From: DASYKS01 sp035995205
GTDB taxonomy: Bacteria; Acidobacteriota; Thermoanaerobaculia; Multivoradales; UBA5704
Direction of reading: 5' to 3'
Length of the DNA: 64,000 nucleotides
Assembly (NCBI GenBank): GCA_035995205.1
Contig: DASYKS010000090.1
Coordinates: forward strand, 1-64,000
Made by a program: the position numbers and the translations under genes. Positions 35,508-43,827 of this stretch are shown here, in pieces. The notes under the pieces were generated by a model. It saw only the letters and a list, made by a program, of their open reading frames with translations. It ran no database searches and was not told the origin of the DNA. The first letter of the stretch is position 1. Every line of letters begins with the position of its first letter.

Positions 35508-36554
35508 ATGGAACCTCTCCTCATCGTCCTCGGTGCCACCGCAACGGGCAAAAGCGCCCTCGGTCTGGCGCTCGCCGAGGCGCTGGACGGCGAGATCGTC
35601 AACGCCGATGCGCTCCAGGCGTACCGGGGCTTCGACATCGGCACCGCGAAACCCTCCCCCGCCGACCGGGCGCGGATTCCACATCATCTGATCGACATCC
35701 TCGATCCGCACGAGCGCTGGTCGGCGGGGGAGTTCGCGCGCCAGGCTCGCGTGGCGATCGCCGAGATCGAGGCGCGCGGGCGTCGGCCGATCTTGGTCGG
35801 CGGCAGCGGGCTCTACCTGCGCGCGCTGCTGGAGGGGATCAGCCCGATCCCGCCGGGCGACGAGATCGTCCGGGCCGAATTGCGCCAGCGCCTGGGCCGG
35901 GATGGGCTGCCCACGCTACGCGACGAGCTCGCCCTGCGCGATCCGGCGAGCCATGCCCGGCTGATGGCGGGCGACACCCAGCGGATCCTGCGCGCTCTGG
36001 AGGTCGCGATCGTCTCGGGCAGGCCGCAATCGGAGTGGATCGCCGAGCGTCCGTTCGGGCAAACACCCTTATCTGCTTTGCGCATCGGTTTGACCCTTCC
36101 GCGAAGCGTCTTGTACGATGGCATCGCAGGTCGCGTGGCCCGAATGGTCGAGCAGGGGTGGGTGGCGGAAGTGGCTCGACGGCTCGATGAGGGGCTCGAT
36201 CCTGGGCTTCCTCCCTTTCAGGCGATCGGCTACCGCCAGCTTGTCCTTCATGTGCGGGGGGAAATGCCCCTCGCCGAGGCGATCGAGGAGACGGTTCGTG
36301 CGACGCGCCGTTTCGCCAAGAGGCAGGAAACCTGGTTCCGCAAGGAGCCTCACGTGACCTGGTTTGCGGCCGATCCGCTCGAACGTCTCGTGCCTTCTGT
36401 TCTTGAATTCGCCCGAACCGGCTGGAGGTACCATGCCGAAGCACAACATCAACATTCAGGACGGTTACCTTTTCCAGAGTCTCAAGGAGGGGCAGACGAT
36501 GTCCCTCGAGCTGATCACCGGACGCCAACTCCTAGGTCGGATGAGGAGATTTGA
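35508..36554 (+). CDS. miaA: tRNA dimethylallyltransferase MiaA
   Basis: 348 aa from ATG 35508 (a GTG two codons earlier is possible). P-loop GATATGKSALGLALAEAL, DALQAYRGFDIGTAKPS, VGGSGLYLRALLEG and FQAIGYRQLVLHV are diagnostic. It adds the dimethylallyl group to A37 of tRNAs reading UNN codons. The recognisable enzyme ends near FRKEPHVTWF...LEFART; about 40 further residues (rich in His, Pro and Arg) are read through the hfq start, so the gene overlaps hfq by 122 bp. The translation start sits 22 bp after the GTAGGGG repeat cluster. Confidence 0.95.
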   Translation: MEPLLIVLGATATGKSALGLALAEALDGEIVNADALQAYRGFDIGTAKPSPADRARIPHHLIDILDPHERWSAGEFARQARVAIAEIEARGRRPILVGGSGLYLRALLEGISPIPPGDEIVRAELRQRLGRDGLPTLRDELALRDPASHARLMAGDTQRILRALEVAIVSGRPQSEWIAERPFGQTPLSALRIGLTLPRSVLYDGIAGRVARMVEQGWVAEVARRLDEGLDPGLPPFQAIGYRQLVLHVRGEMPLAEAIEETVRATRRFAKRQETWFRKEPHVTWFAADPLERLVPSVLEFARTGWRYHAEAQHQHSGRLPFPESQGGADDVPRADHRTPTPRSDEEI

Positions 36555-36648
36555 TCGTTTCGCCGTCGTGCTTGAGACCGAAGGTAAAGAGATCTTGATT
36601 TATAAGCATGCCATCGCCACGATCGCGGCGGCCTCACCCGTTGCCTGA
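36433..36648 (+). CDS. hfq: RNA chaperone Hfq
   Basis: 71 aa from ATG 36433, with GGAGG 8 bp upstream inside miaA. The Sm1 motif region LQDGYLFQSL-like (NIQDGYLFQSLKEGQTMSLE), LLGRMRRFDRFAVVLET and Sm2 EILIYKHAIATI are diagnostic. The arginine rim is present as RMRRFDRF. It pairs small RNAs with mRNAs. miaA-hfq linkage is conserved widely, but the long overlap is unusual. Confidence 0.97.
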   Translation: MPKHNINIQDGYLFQSLKEGQTMSLELITGRQLLGRMRRFDRFAVVLETEGKEILIYKHAIATIAAASPVA

Positions 36649-38017
36649 GGTCGTCGAGCGTCGCCTTGCGGCGGCCCTCGGTGTCCTGCTGCTGCCGTTC
36701 CTCGTCACCGCCTGCGCCTCGTCCCCGCCCCCTAAGAGTCCGGCGCCGATACGGCCGGAGGTGCGTTCGCTCGATCTGGCGCCGGAAGAAAAGGCGTTCC
36801 TGGTCGAGCCGACCGCCGGATTCGCGGGGCCGCTCGCGCCCGAGCGGCACGACGAGATCCTGGCGGCGCACCGGCAGCTGGTGCAGGAGGGAGACTTTGC
36901 CGGCGCGGAAAGCGTGGCCGTCCGGCTGCTCGAAGCGGAGCCCGACTTCGCGCCGGCCCGGGTGCTCGCGGCGCAGGTCGACTTTGCCCGGGGAGATCTC
37001 GCCGCCGTGCTTCGCCGGTTGGCCCCGAGCGGCTTGCCGGCCATGCCCGGGACTCCCGGCGTCTGCGCTCCCGACTACACCGCCTGCCAGCTGCTGATCG
37101 GGCGCGCCGCGGAGCGGAGCGGGAAGATCGCTCTCGCCTACGGCGCCTACCGCGGCGTCGCGGCACGAAGCCCGACCGCGTTTGGCCGCACCGGAGCGCT
37201 CCATTCCCAAGCGCTCGCCGGGACGCGCAAGCGGGTGGACGAGGAGCTGGCGCGCGGCGAGATCGACGCCGCGAAGGCGCAGCTCCAGTTACTCATCCTG
37301 TGGGCGCCGTCGGAGAGCGCGACGTTCGAGGCGGCGGCGGTCGTGGCGCATGCCGCCGCGGAGCCAAAGGCGGAGCTGTTCGCGATCCGCGAGCTGACCG
37401 AAAGGAAACCCGAAGACCGGTCGCTCCTGGAGCGGCGCGCCGACCTGGAGATGGACGTCGGCGATCCAAGCGCGGGGTTGGAGATCGTGAAGGAATTGTC
37501 CGCCCGCTTTCCGCGCGATCAGGGCCTCGCCGCGCGGTTGGAGGTGACCAAGTTCCGTTGGCGGCTCGCCGCGCTGCCGCCGGACGTCCGCGCCATGACG
37601 AGCGGGGAGAGCCTGTCGCGCGGCGAGCTTGCGGTGCTGTTTTATTGGCTGATCCCGAACGTCCGCTTTGCCCGGCCGACGGCGGGGCGGATCGCGGCCG
37701 ACGTGCTCGACCAGGAGCGCCAGGAGGAGATCGTCCGGGTGCTCAACCTCGGCCTGATGGACGTCGACGCCGGCCTCCACCGGTTTTTCCCCACCAGCCC
37801 GGCGCGCCGCGCGGCGGCGCTCTCGGCTCTGGTCCGCGTGTTGACCCGCTTCGGCAAGAGTCTGCCGTGCGTGGAGGAGGACGGCGGCACCTGCTCGATC
37901 GCCGCCCGCTGCGGCCTCTTGACCACGGCCGACGATTGCCGCCCGCGCGATCCCGTCTCCGGGGCCGAGGCGGTCGAGATGATTCGGCTGGGGCTCAAGG
38001 CCTTGGGTGCTTCGTGA
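36608..38017 (+). CDS. TPR-type lipoprotein of unknown function
   Basis: 469 aa. The start is uncertain: ATG 36608 overlaps hfq by 41 bp, while TTG 36641 would keep the same signal. The lipobox is VTAC at about residue 35. The middle (about 90-330) is helical and TPR-like (HRQLVQEGDFAGAESVAVRLLEAEPDFAPARVLAAQVDFARGDL-type repeats in blocks). The C-terminal 120 residues contain SLSRGELAVLFYWLIPNVRF...GLMDVDAGLHRFFPTSPARRAAALSALVRVL, an SLH-like arrangement, and four Cys. It is probably an envelope scaffold. It overlaps the next gene as GTGA. Confidence 0.75.
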   Translation: MPSPRSRRPHPLPEVVERRLAAALGVLLLPFLVTACASSPPPKSPAPIRPEVRSLDLAPEEKAFLVEPTAGFAGPLAPERHDEILAAHRQLVQEGDFAGAESVAVRLLEAEPDFAPARVLAAQVDFARGDLAAVLRRLAPSGLPAMPGTPGVCAPDYTACQLLIGRAAERSGKIALAYGAYRGVAARSPTAFGRTGALHSQALAGTRKRVDEELARGEIDAAKAQLQLLILWAPSESATFEAAAVVAHAAAEPKAELFAIRELTERKPEDRSLLERRADLEMDVGDPSAGLEIVKELSARFPRDQGLAARLEVTKFRWRLAALPPDVRAMTSGESLSRGELAVLFYWLIPNVRFARPTAGRIAADVLDQERQEEIVRVLNLGLMDVDAGLHRFFPTSPARRAAALSALVRVLTRFGKSLPCVEEDGGTCSIAARCGLLTTADDCRPRDPVSGAEAVEMIRLGLKALGAS

Positions 38018-38604
38018 GCCTGACGATTCCGAACCTGCTGTCGCTTCTGCGCATGGCGCTGGTCCCGGTCTTCATCATCGCGGTGCGTTACGGCGAACCG
38101 AAAAAAGCGCTGCTGATCTTCCTGTTCGCCGGCATCACCGACGCGCTCGACGGGTTCATCGCGCGGATCGCCAAGCAGCAGTCGCTGCTCGGGATGTACC
38201 TCGATCCGATCGCCGACAAGTTGCTCCTCACCTCGGCCTGGGTCGTGCTCGCGATTCCCAACCTCGCGCAAGCGGCGCCGGTGCCGATTTGGGTCACCAT
38301 CCTGGTGATCTCGCGCGACATCCTGATCGTGATCGTGGCGCTGGTTCTCTACCTCGCGCTCGGCGTGCGCAAATTTCCGCCGAGCGTGATCAGCAAGATG
38401 ACGACCGTGGTCCAAGTGGCGACCGTGGGGGTCGTGCTGGTCGCCGGGATCGCCGCCAAGGATGCCCTCCGCTTCGCCGTGCCGCTCGATTTTCTCGCCG
38501 ATTTCTTCATCTATCTGACGGCGGCGCTCACCCTGGTCTCGGGCCTCTACTACGTCTATCGTTCGGGCGACCTGGTGAGCCAAAAGGATCGCGCCGCCGA
38601 GTAG
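38014..38604 (+). CDS. pgsA: CDP-alcohol phosphatidyltransferase (PgsA-like)
   Basis: 196 aa from GTG 38014. The family motif D-G-x2-A-R-x8-G-x3-D-x3-D is complete in DALDGFIARIAKQQ...GMYLDPIADK. Four or five membrane helices follow. The N-terminal SLTIPNLLSLLRMALVPVF matches phosphatidylglycerophosphate synthase, the first step to phosphatidylglycerol and cardiolipin. The exact alcohol substrate is inferred. It is the final gene of the ribH-hfq direction. Confidence 0.88.
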   Translation: MSLTIPNLLSLLRMALVPVFIIAVRYGEPKKALLIFLFAGITDALDGFIARIAKQQSLLGMYLDPIADKLLLTSAWVVLAIPNLAQAAPVPIWVTILVISRDILIVIVALVLYLALGVRKFPPSVISKMTTVVQVATVGVVLVAGIAAKDALRFAVPLDFLADFFIYLTAALTLVSGLYYVYRSGDLVSQKDRAAE

Positions 38605-38619
38605 GGTCCCCAAAATGAC

Positions 38620-40167
38620 CTACCGCTTGCGCCGGCTTTGCAGCGCCTTGAGCGCTTCGATCGGCCGCCGGTCCGGGGCCATCAGGCGGATCGCCTGGCG
38701 CAGCGCGGCCTCGGCTTCGTCGAGCTCCCCGAGCGCGCCCGAAACCTCGCCCAAGTAGAGCGCGGCGAGGCCGCAGCGGGGATCGACCCGCAGGGCTTCT
38801 TTCAAGTCGCGCTCCGCCTGCCGGGCGATCGAGGTCGCTCCGGGCGAGCCGCTGAATCGGGCGTACGCCAGCTCGGCCCGGTAGAGACCGTTGCCCGGGT
38901 CGCAGTCGGCGGCGAATTCGAGCAGTTGGATCGCCTCCTTGCTGCGGCCGGCCTCCAGATGCGCCTGGGCTTTGCGGAACTGCGCCTCCGGGTCGAGGAG
39001 GTTGGTCTTGATCTTGAACCGGTCCGGGTCGGGGCGCCGTTCGCGCTCCTCGCGCAACGTCCGGCGGCGGAACAGCACCGTCCCCCGGCTCTCGGCGTCG
39101 GCGAGCTGGGCATAGGCGCGGGCGCCGGCCGCGAAGAGCTCGCGCGCCTTCTCCTCCAGGTCGGTGCCTTCGAAGGTCCAGGGCGCCGAACGCTCCGCGA
39201 AGGCGAAAAACCGCGCGTCGATCAGCGGCGGCGCCGCGTCTTCGGGCAGGCCGAGCAAGTCGAAGGGGTCGAGCCGACGATGGGCGAGGTAGGCCTGCAT
39301 CAGCTCGTTGCGCCGCTGCTCGCTCGCGCCCCTGCCGCCGACACCGCCGGAAGGGGGCGGCGCCGACTTCGGAGCCGGGGCGGGCGGCGGGGAAGGGGAA
39401 GGCGGCAGCGTCACGATCGGGACCTGGCGGGTGGCAAGCTCCGGAGCCGCCACGGCCACCGGTTCGAGCGTTCGTACGGCCGAGGTCCCGGTCGCGGCGG
39501 GGGCGAGGATCGGCACCGCGCCGGTCCGGCCGCCGGGCACGCGGTCGAGCGCGACCACCGAGCCCAGGACGGCCAGGGCATAAAGCAGGCGGGCGATCTC
39601 GTCGAGCGGCAGCCCGGCGGCCTCGACCAGCTCGTGCATCTGGCGCGGGGTCTTGAGCGCGTCGAACAACCGCTGTTGCGCCGCCGTCAGCTTCAGCTCC
39701 GCAACCCCGAAGAAGGGGTCGGGGGAGAGCGTCAGGTGCTTGCCCACCAGGGGGGCGATCGCGGCGTCGACCTCCTCCTGCGGCGCGAAGCGAATGATGC
39801 CGGTCGCGATCAGCTGCGGCACCTTCACCTTAAGCGGCGACTCCGCGGCCGGGACCTCCCCGATGATCCGAAACTCCCCTTGGCGCCAGGTGAACAGGTC
39901 GAGCAGCTTCTTGGCCAGATTCTGCTGTAGCAGCCGGTACAGCTCCTCGCCGCCGATCAGGCCCCGTGCGATCAGCACCTCGCCGAGCGGCAGGCTCTGG
40001 GCCACGGTCTGGGAGAGCGCGCTGTGGAATTCCTCCTCGCTGATCCGCCCGGCCGCGACCATGAACCGGCCGAGCGTTTCGTGCGCCAGGTTCGACCGGC
40101 AGTCGACCGGCACGCCCGCTTCGAGCACCAGCTTCTTGGAGACCGGCGGGCGCCGCAGCTCGATCAC
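38620..40167 (-). CDS. DUF4388-type protein with TPR C-terminus; 5' end disrupted
   Basis: 515 aa from GTG 40167. It has a DUF4388 domain (KKLVLEAGVPVDCRSNLAHETLGRFMV), a second similar region (GRISEEEFHSAL, LIGGEELYRLL), a Pro-rich linker, a J-like segment (LDPFDLLGLPEDAAPP) and C-terminal TPRs. The domain clearly begins upstream: in-frame codons to 40281 encode ERLLRC then SEGRIEETPFAILILAHAV, the normal DUF4388 opening, with no ATG, GTG or TTG. ATG 40340 opens another frame that stops at 40278. Either CTG 40281 is the start or a one-base frameshift lies near 40280-40290. Such proteins occur in gliding and signalling contexts. Confidence 0.8.
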   Translation of the reverse strand: MIELRRPPVSKKLVLEAGVPVDCRSNLAHETLGRFMVAAGRISEEEFHSALSQTVAQSLPLGEVLIARGLIGGEELYRLLQQNLAKKLLDLFTWRQGEFRIIGEVPAAESPLKVKVPQLIATGIIRFAPQEEVDAAIAPLVGKHLTLSPDPFFGVAELKLTAAQQRLFDALKTPRQMHELVEAAGLPLDEIARLLYALAVLGSVVALDRVPGGRTGAVPILAPAATGTSAVRTLEPVAVAAPELATRQVPIVTLPPSPSPPPAPAPKSAPPPSGGVGGRGASEQRRNELMQAYLAHRRLDPFDLLGLPEDAAPPLIDARFFAFAERSAPWTFEGTDLEEKARELFAAGARAYAQLADAESRGTVLFRRRTLREERERRPDPDRFKIKTNLLDPEAQFRKAQAHLEAGRSKEAIQLLEFAADCDPGNGLYRAELAYARFSGSPGATSIARQAERDLKEALRVDPRCGLAALYLGEVSGALGELDEAEAALRQAIRLMAPDRRPIEALKALQSRRKR

Positions 40168-40530
40168 CGCGGTGTGGGCGTGGACCGCGTGGGCCAGGAT
40201 CAGAATGGCGAACGGCGTCTCCTCGATCCGCCCCTCGGAGCAGCGGAGGAGCCGCTCCAGATCCTCGCGCCGGGGGATCAGCGGAGGAGACCTCGCCCGA
40301 AAGCTGCCGGGTGGTGAGCGAAAGAGAATTCTCTGAGCATTGGAAACGACCTAAGGAGGAGAGCGGAAAGGTAGCGCGGACCTCGGTTTTTCGTCAAGGC
40401 AATGGTTCCCTGGGAAGGGGGCCCGGGCGGGCTCCGGCGGGAATATGAAAGCCCGTTCCGGCATTGAGAGAGCCGAGACATGAAATTTGGCCGCGACGTT
40501 TCCGCCCGACAGCACGTACAATCTTGCGCC

Positions 40531-41277
40531 GTGACCTCGCCCCGACCCCTTTTCGCGCTCCTATTGCCGCTCGCTCTGTGCGCCGCCACGGGCGCCGCGC
40601 GCGCCGAATTGGTCGTCCTGGCCGACGGCAGCACGCTCAAGGTCGAGGGCTACGAAGTGACGGCCGACGACCGCGCCGAGCTGACGTTTTCTCACGGCGG
40701 CCGCCTGACCTTGCCGGTCGACCGCATCGAGCGGGTGGTGGACGACGAGGTCGAGGAGCCGGAGCTGCCGGTCGTGGCGATCGGGCCGCCGATGCCCGAT
40801 CCTGCCGAGCCGCAGCTCGCCCTCGCCTTCGACGAGGCGCAGCAGGTGCCGGGGGGACCCTACGGCCCGCAGATCTTCGCCGCGGCCAAGAAGCACCAAG
40901 TCAATCCAAGCGTCGTCGCCGCGTTGATTCGCGCCGAATCGTCCGGCAACCCGCGCGCCGTCTCGCGCAAGGGGGCGCGCGGGCTGATGCAGTTGATGCC
41001 CTCGACCGCCAAGCGCTTCGGCGTCCGAGCGGACCGGTTGTTCGAGCCGGAGCAGAACCTCGAAGCCGGAGTCCGCTATCTCAAATTCCTGATCGAGCAG
41101 TTCCCGGGCGATCTCGCGCGGGTGCTCGCCGCCTATAACGCGGGCGAGCAGGCGGTCCAGCGCTACGGCGGCGTGCCGCCCTATCGGGAGACGCGCGGGT
41201 ACGTTCGCCGGATCTACACCTTCCTCGGTCTCGCGGTCGGCAATCTCGACGCGGTTGCCACAGCCGGCGCCGGCTGA
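40531..41277 (+). CDS. Periplasmic lytic transglycosylase (SLT domain)
   Basis: 248 aa from GTG 40531, which puts the signal peptide (SPRPLFALLLPLALCAATGAARA, about residues 2-24) at the N-terminus; ATG 40480 adds 17 residues. Residues about 25-80 form a small beta domain of GLVVLADGST type. The SLT domain shows catalytic Glu in LIRAESSGNPRAVS, then GARGLMQLMPSTA and AYNAGEQAV. It cleaves peptidoglycan to anhydro-muropeptides. It is divergent from the DUF4388 gene. Confidence 0.93.
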   Translation: MTSPRPLFALLLPLALCAATGAARAELVVLADGSTLKVEGYEVTADDRAELTFSHGGRLTLPVDRIERVVDDEVEEPELPVVAIGPPMPDPAEPQLALAFDEAQQVPGGPYGPQIFAAAKKHQVNPSVVAALIRAESSGNPRAVSRKGARGLMQLMPSTAKRFGVRADRLFEPEQNLEAGVRYLKFLIEQFPGDLARVLAAYNAGEQAVQRYGGVPPYRETRGYVRRIYTFLGLAVGNLDAVATAGAG

Positions 41278-41284
41278 GCCCCGC

Positions 41285-41307
41285 CCGCCTCGTCGAGGCG
41301 GCCTCTT
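41285..41307 (+). terminator. Weak terminator between convergent genes
   Basis: CCGCCT (41285-41290) pairs with AGGCGG (41296-41301), followed by CCTCTT, between the transglycosylase and the XRE regulator. The T run is interrupted, so this is tentative. Confidence 0.3.
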
Positions 41308-41340
41308 AACTTCCAGATCGTTTTCCGCCTCCGCGGCCGG

Positions 41341-41868
41341 TCAGCTCGCCGTCCGGGGGGTGCGTTCTTCGACCGCCCGGTGCAGGTGCCGCACCAGCCG
41401 GTGGCAGCCGGCGACGATCTCTTCCAACGCCCGCCGCTCTTCTTCTTCGAGCGCGCGGTCGATGCCGAGCAGCCGGCCGACGTCGAGCGGGTCGCCGCCT
41501 CCGCCGTTGCCCCACGGCTCGGCGATCTCCAGCCGCGGTCCGGCCGCTCCGGTCGGATAGGGCTCGAACGCGCCGAGGGTTCCCAACGAGCCCAGGCCGC
41601 CGAAAGTGGCGCGGCGAATCCCCTCCGGACGCTCGTTGACGATCTGAATCGCGTTGTGCAGGTCGTGGAGATCGCAGTCGAGCGCGGTCAGGAGCTTCTC
41701 CAGCGTTTCGAGGGAAGGCTTCTGCCGGCCGGTTTCGTAGGCGGAAAGCATGCCTTTCGTGACGCCCGCCGTGTCCGCCACGAGATACTGTTTCTTGCCC
41801 TGGCGCTCCCGCAGCCAGCGCACGGCTCGTCCGAGCCGATCGAAGAGAGGAGAAGTGCGGTCGCTCAT
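41341..41868 (-). CDS. XRE-family transcriptional regulator
   Basis: 175 aa from ATG 41868. The HTH spans residues about 12-65: LGRAVRWLRERQGKKQYLVADTAGVTKGMLSAYETGRQKPSLETLEKLL as consecutive helices. The C-terminal half (about 65-175) has a Gly-rich turn and a helical LLGIDRALEEEERRALEEIVAGCHRLVRHLHRAV segment that may dimerise or sense a ligand. It is divergent from the small secreted peptide gene across 251 bp containing AGGCGTAA direct repeats. Autoregulation and control of the peptide are inference. Confidence 0.85.
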   Translation of the reverse strand: MSDRTSPLFDRLGRAVRWLRERQGKKQYLVADTAGVTKGMLSAYETGRQKPSLETLEKLLTALDCDLHDLHNAIQIVNERPEGIRRATFGGLGSLGTLGAFEPYPTGAAGPRLEIAEPWGNGGGGDPLDVGRLLGIDRALEEEERRALEEIVAGCHRLVRHLHRAVEERTPRTAS

Positions 41869-41931
41869 TGCTTGGCCCCCCGCGAAGACCCGGCGCCGGA
41901 TTGGTGTTGGCCTTCGCGACCACTGAACACT

Positions 41932-41950
41932 AGGCGTAACAGAGGCGTAA
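41932..41950. promoter_or_regulatory. Direct-repeat operator candidate
   Basis: AGGCGTAA occurs at 41932-41939 and 41943-41950, spaced by 11 bp (about one helical turn), in the gap between the divergent XRE regulator and peptide genes. Three TGTAGC boxes lie further on (42003, 42018, 42029). The position suits an XRE binding site. Confidence 0.4.
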
Positions 41951-42119
41951 GTCAAGGCCCTGGCGACCGGATTTCTGCTCGATCGAGCGGACGATCCTCC
42001 AGTGTAGCCGTCTTGGGTGTAGCTTTCTTGTAGCGAGCGCAGCCAAAAAATTCGAAAGAAGGCCTCCGCCCTATTGGGGGGTAGGAGAGATCGCGCTCGT
42101 TCTTAGGAGGGTTCTTGCT

Positions 42120-42359
42120 ATGCGTCATGGATTTCGTTGGGTAGCAGCGCTGTTGGTCCTCGCCCTCATGCTCCCCGCAGCGGCCGGCGCGCTTCCGGTT
42201 GTGAGGACGAGCCCGCCAAGCCAAGGCTGGAATCCCTGGACCAGCCTCGTCGCGTTCGTCTCGGCCCTGTTCGGCGCCGGTGAAAGTACTCGGAAAGCGC
42301 TTCCGATAAACGATGCCGGCTGTGGTGCCGACCCAAACGGAGTGATCAAATGCGGATAG
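42120..42359 (+). CDS. Short secreted peptide, GFRW/DPxG family (copy 2)
   Basis: 79 aa with a strong ribosome binding site (AGGAGG at 42105-42110). A signal peptide begins MRHGFRWVAALLVLALML and ends AAAGA-LP. The mature part of about 55 residues has two Trp/Pro-containing hydrophobic patches (GWNPWTSLVAFVSALFG) and a tail NDAGCGADPNGVIKCG with two Cys that could pair. The GFRW start and D-x-G...D-P-x-G tail match the peptide at 504. A terminator follows at once. It sits between the XRE and TPR genes, suggesting a secreted signal or effector; function is unknown. Confidence 0.7.
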   Translation: MRHGFRWVAALLVLALMLPAAAGALPVVRTSPPSQGWNPWTSLVAFVSALFGAGESTRKALPINDAGCGADPNGVIKCG

Positions 42360-42382
42360 TTGAGTGACAGGAACTGGGCGGG

Positions 42383-42416
42383 CGGGCGTCCGAAGTTCCG
42401 TTCGTCCGCTCTTTTC
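42383..42416 (+). terminator. Rho-independent terminator of the peptide gene
   Basis: GCGGGCG (42383-42389) pairs with CGTCCGC (42404-42410, one G-U), followed by TCTTTT. It lies 24 bp after the peptide stop and separates it from the TPR gene, which then needs its own promoter or readthrough. Confidence 0.7.
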
Positions 42417-42486
42417 GTGTCCCAAAACCTGGGTTTCGCGCACTATCTGGAGTAAGGCATGGTCAATCTGCAAATAGAGGCGGAGG

Positions 42487-43818
42487 ATGCGAGACATCCA
42501 CCTGAGTCGTGAATTGTTGCGTGCGATCTCCAGAGGAGAGGTCGAGCCCCGAATCTTGGTCCGAATTGGTTTAGAGCATTTGCGTTGCTTGTGTCCAACC
42601 TGCGCTGCAGAGTGGGACGCCTGGGAGAAGGAGAAACAAATGATGGCGGAAGATCGCCTAGAGGCCCGCCTTCCCGGTTTCCTCGCGGACCAACTCAAAC
42701 TCATCGAGTCGGCCGAAGAGCGAGCTGCCGAGGACTTTCGGCAACTGCTGGCAATCGAGCCGGCCCGGCGCATCCCGCGGATCGTGCGTTCCCGGGAGCG
42801 GTACCGAAGCGCGGCCCTGGTCCGGCTTTTGTTGGCCGAGGCACGGCGGGCTGTGCATCTCGGCCACGAGATGGCCTATCACTTCGCCGACCTCGCCTTT
42901 CACGTCGCGGATCGGCTCACGGGATCGGAATCGACCAACGGTTTGGTGCCCCTCGCCTTGGCGGAGATGGCGAACGCCTTGCGACTCAAAACGGATTGCC
43001 GCGGCGCTCGCGAGCTTTTTGATCGGAGTCGCGCTCTCACTCAACTCGCGGGAGTTACCGATCCATCGGTGATCGCACGAATGGACCACTTGGAGGCTTC
43101 ACTTTTCTTGAATCTCCGCCGCTTTTCCGAGACGGAAAAGCTGCTGGATCGAGCGAAGATCCTCTATGGCCTGGTGGGGGCGTTGGCCGAGGTTGCGCGA
43201 GTCGAGATCACGCGGTCCCTGCTGTTCCTGGAATCGGCTCAGCCGCTTCGAGCCGCCCAGGCGGCGCGGGAAGTTTTGCAGAGCCCGGCGGTCGAGGACG
43301 ATCAACGGCTGTATCTCTGGGCGCGGATCAACTTGGCCCGGGCGTTGTGCGAGACCAAGGATCTTCGCGCCGCGAAGCGGATTCTCGATCAGGACGAGCC
43401 GCGGCATTCGCAGGTCGGGGAACCGCTGATGCAGCTTCGCTACGGGTGGATCCGCGGGAGAATCGCCTCGGCGGAGCGAAACCTGGCGGTCGCGCGAGAG
43501 CACTTCTCGGCGGTGCGCGATGGCTTTATTGCCGGGGGGTTGGGTTACGACGCGGCCCTGGTTTCGCTCGACCTGGCATTAGCCTCTCTCCGCGCGGGCC
43601 AGCCGGAGCTCGTGCGGCGCCTGGCCGAGGAGATGCTGCCCATTTTCGCGTCGCAGGACATCCACGCCGAAGCTCTGGCAGCCCTGCGCTTGTTCCAGGA
43701 AGCGGTTCAGCAGGAAATCCTGACCGAGGCCTTGGTCCGCGATCTATCGATCTACTTGCAGGACGCTCGCTATTTGCCCGAAGTGCGGTTTCATCCCGGC
43801 GCGGGAGCGGGCAACTAG
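42487..43818 (+). CDS. TPR-repeat protein with Cys-rich N-terminal motif
   Basis: 443 aa. The N-terminus MRDIHLSRELLRAISRG leads to LRCLCPTCAAEW (C-x-C-x2-C), an anti-sigma/zinc-like motif. Residues about 110-420 are a helical solenoid of TPR-like pairs (RGARELFDRSRALTQLAG, RRFSETEKLLDRAKILY, RAAKRILDQDEP, AREHFSAVRDGF). The C-terminal SQDIHAEALAALRLFQEAV is a recurrent end of this family. No DNA-binding domain is visible. It may be a peptide or protein sensor. A GGAGG almost touching ATG makes the start uncertain. Confidence 0.75.
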   Translation: MRDIHLSRELLRAISRGEVEPRILVRIGLEHLRCLCPTCAAEWDAWEKEKQMMAEDRLEARLPGFLADQLKLIESAEERAAEDFRQLLAIEPARRIPRIVRSRERYRSAALVRLLLAEARRAVHLGHEMAYHFADLAFHVADRLTGSESTNGLVPLALAEMANALRLKTDCRGARELFDRSRALTQLAGVTDPSVIARMDHLEASLFLNLRRFSETEKLLDRAKILYGLVGALAEVARVEITRSLLFLESAQPLRAAQAAREVLQSPAVEDDQRLYLWARINLARALCETKDLRAAKRILDQDEPRHSQVGEPLMQLRYGWIRGRIASAERNLAVAREHFSAVRDGFIAGGLGYDAALVSLDLALASLRAGQPELVRRLAEEMLPIFASQDIHAEALAALRLFQEAVQQEILTEALVRDLSIYLQDARYLPEVRFHPGAGAGN

Positions 43819-43827
43819 GATTCCCAG

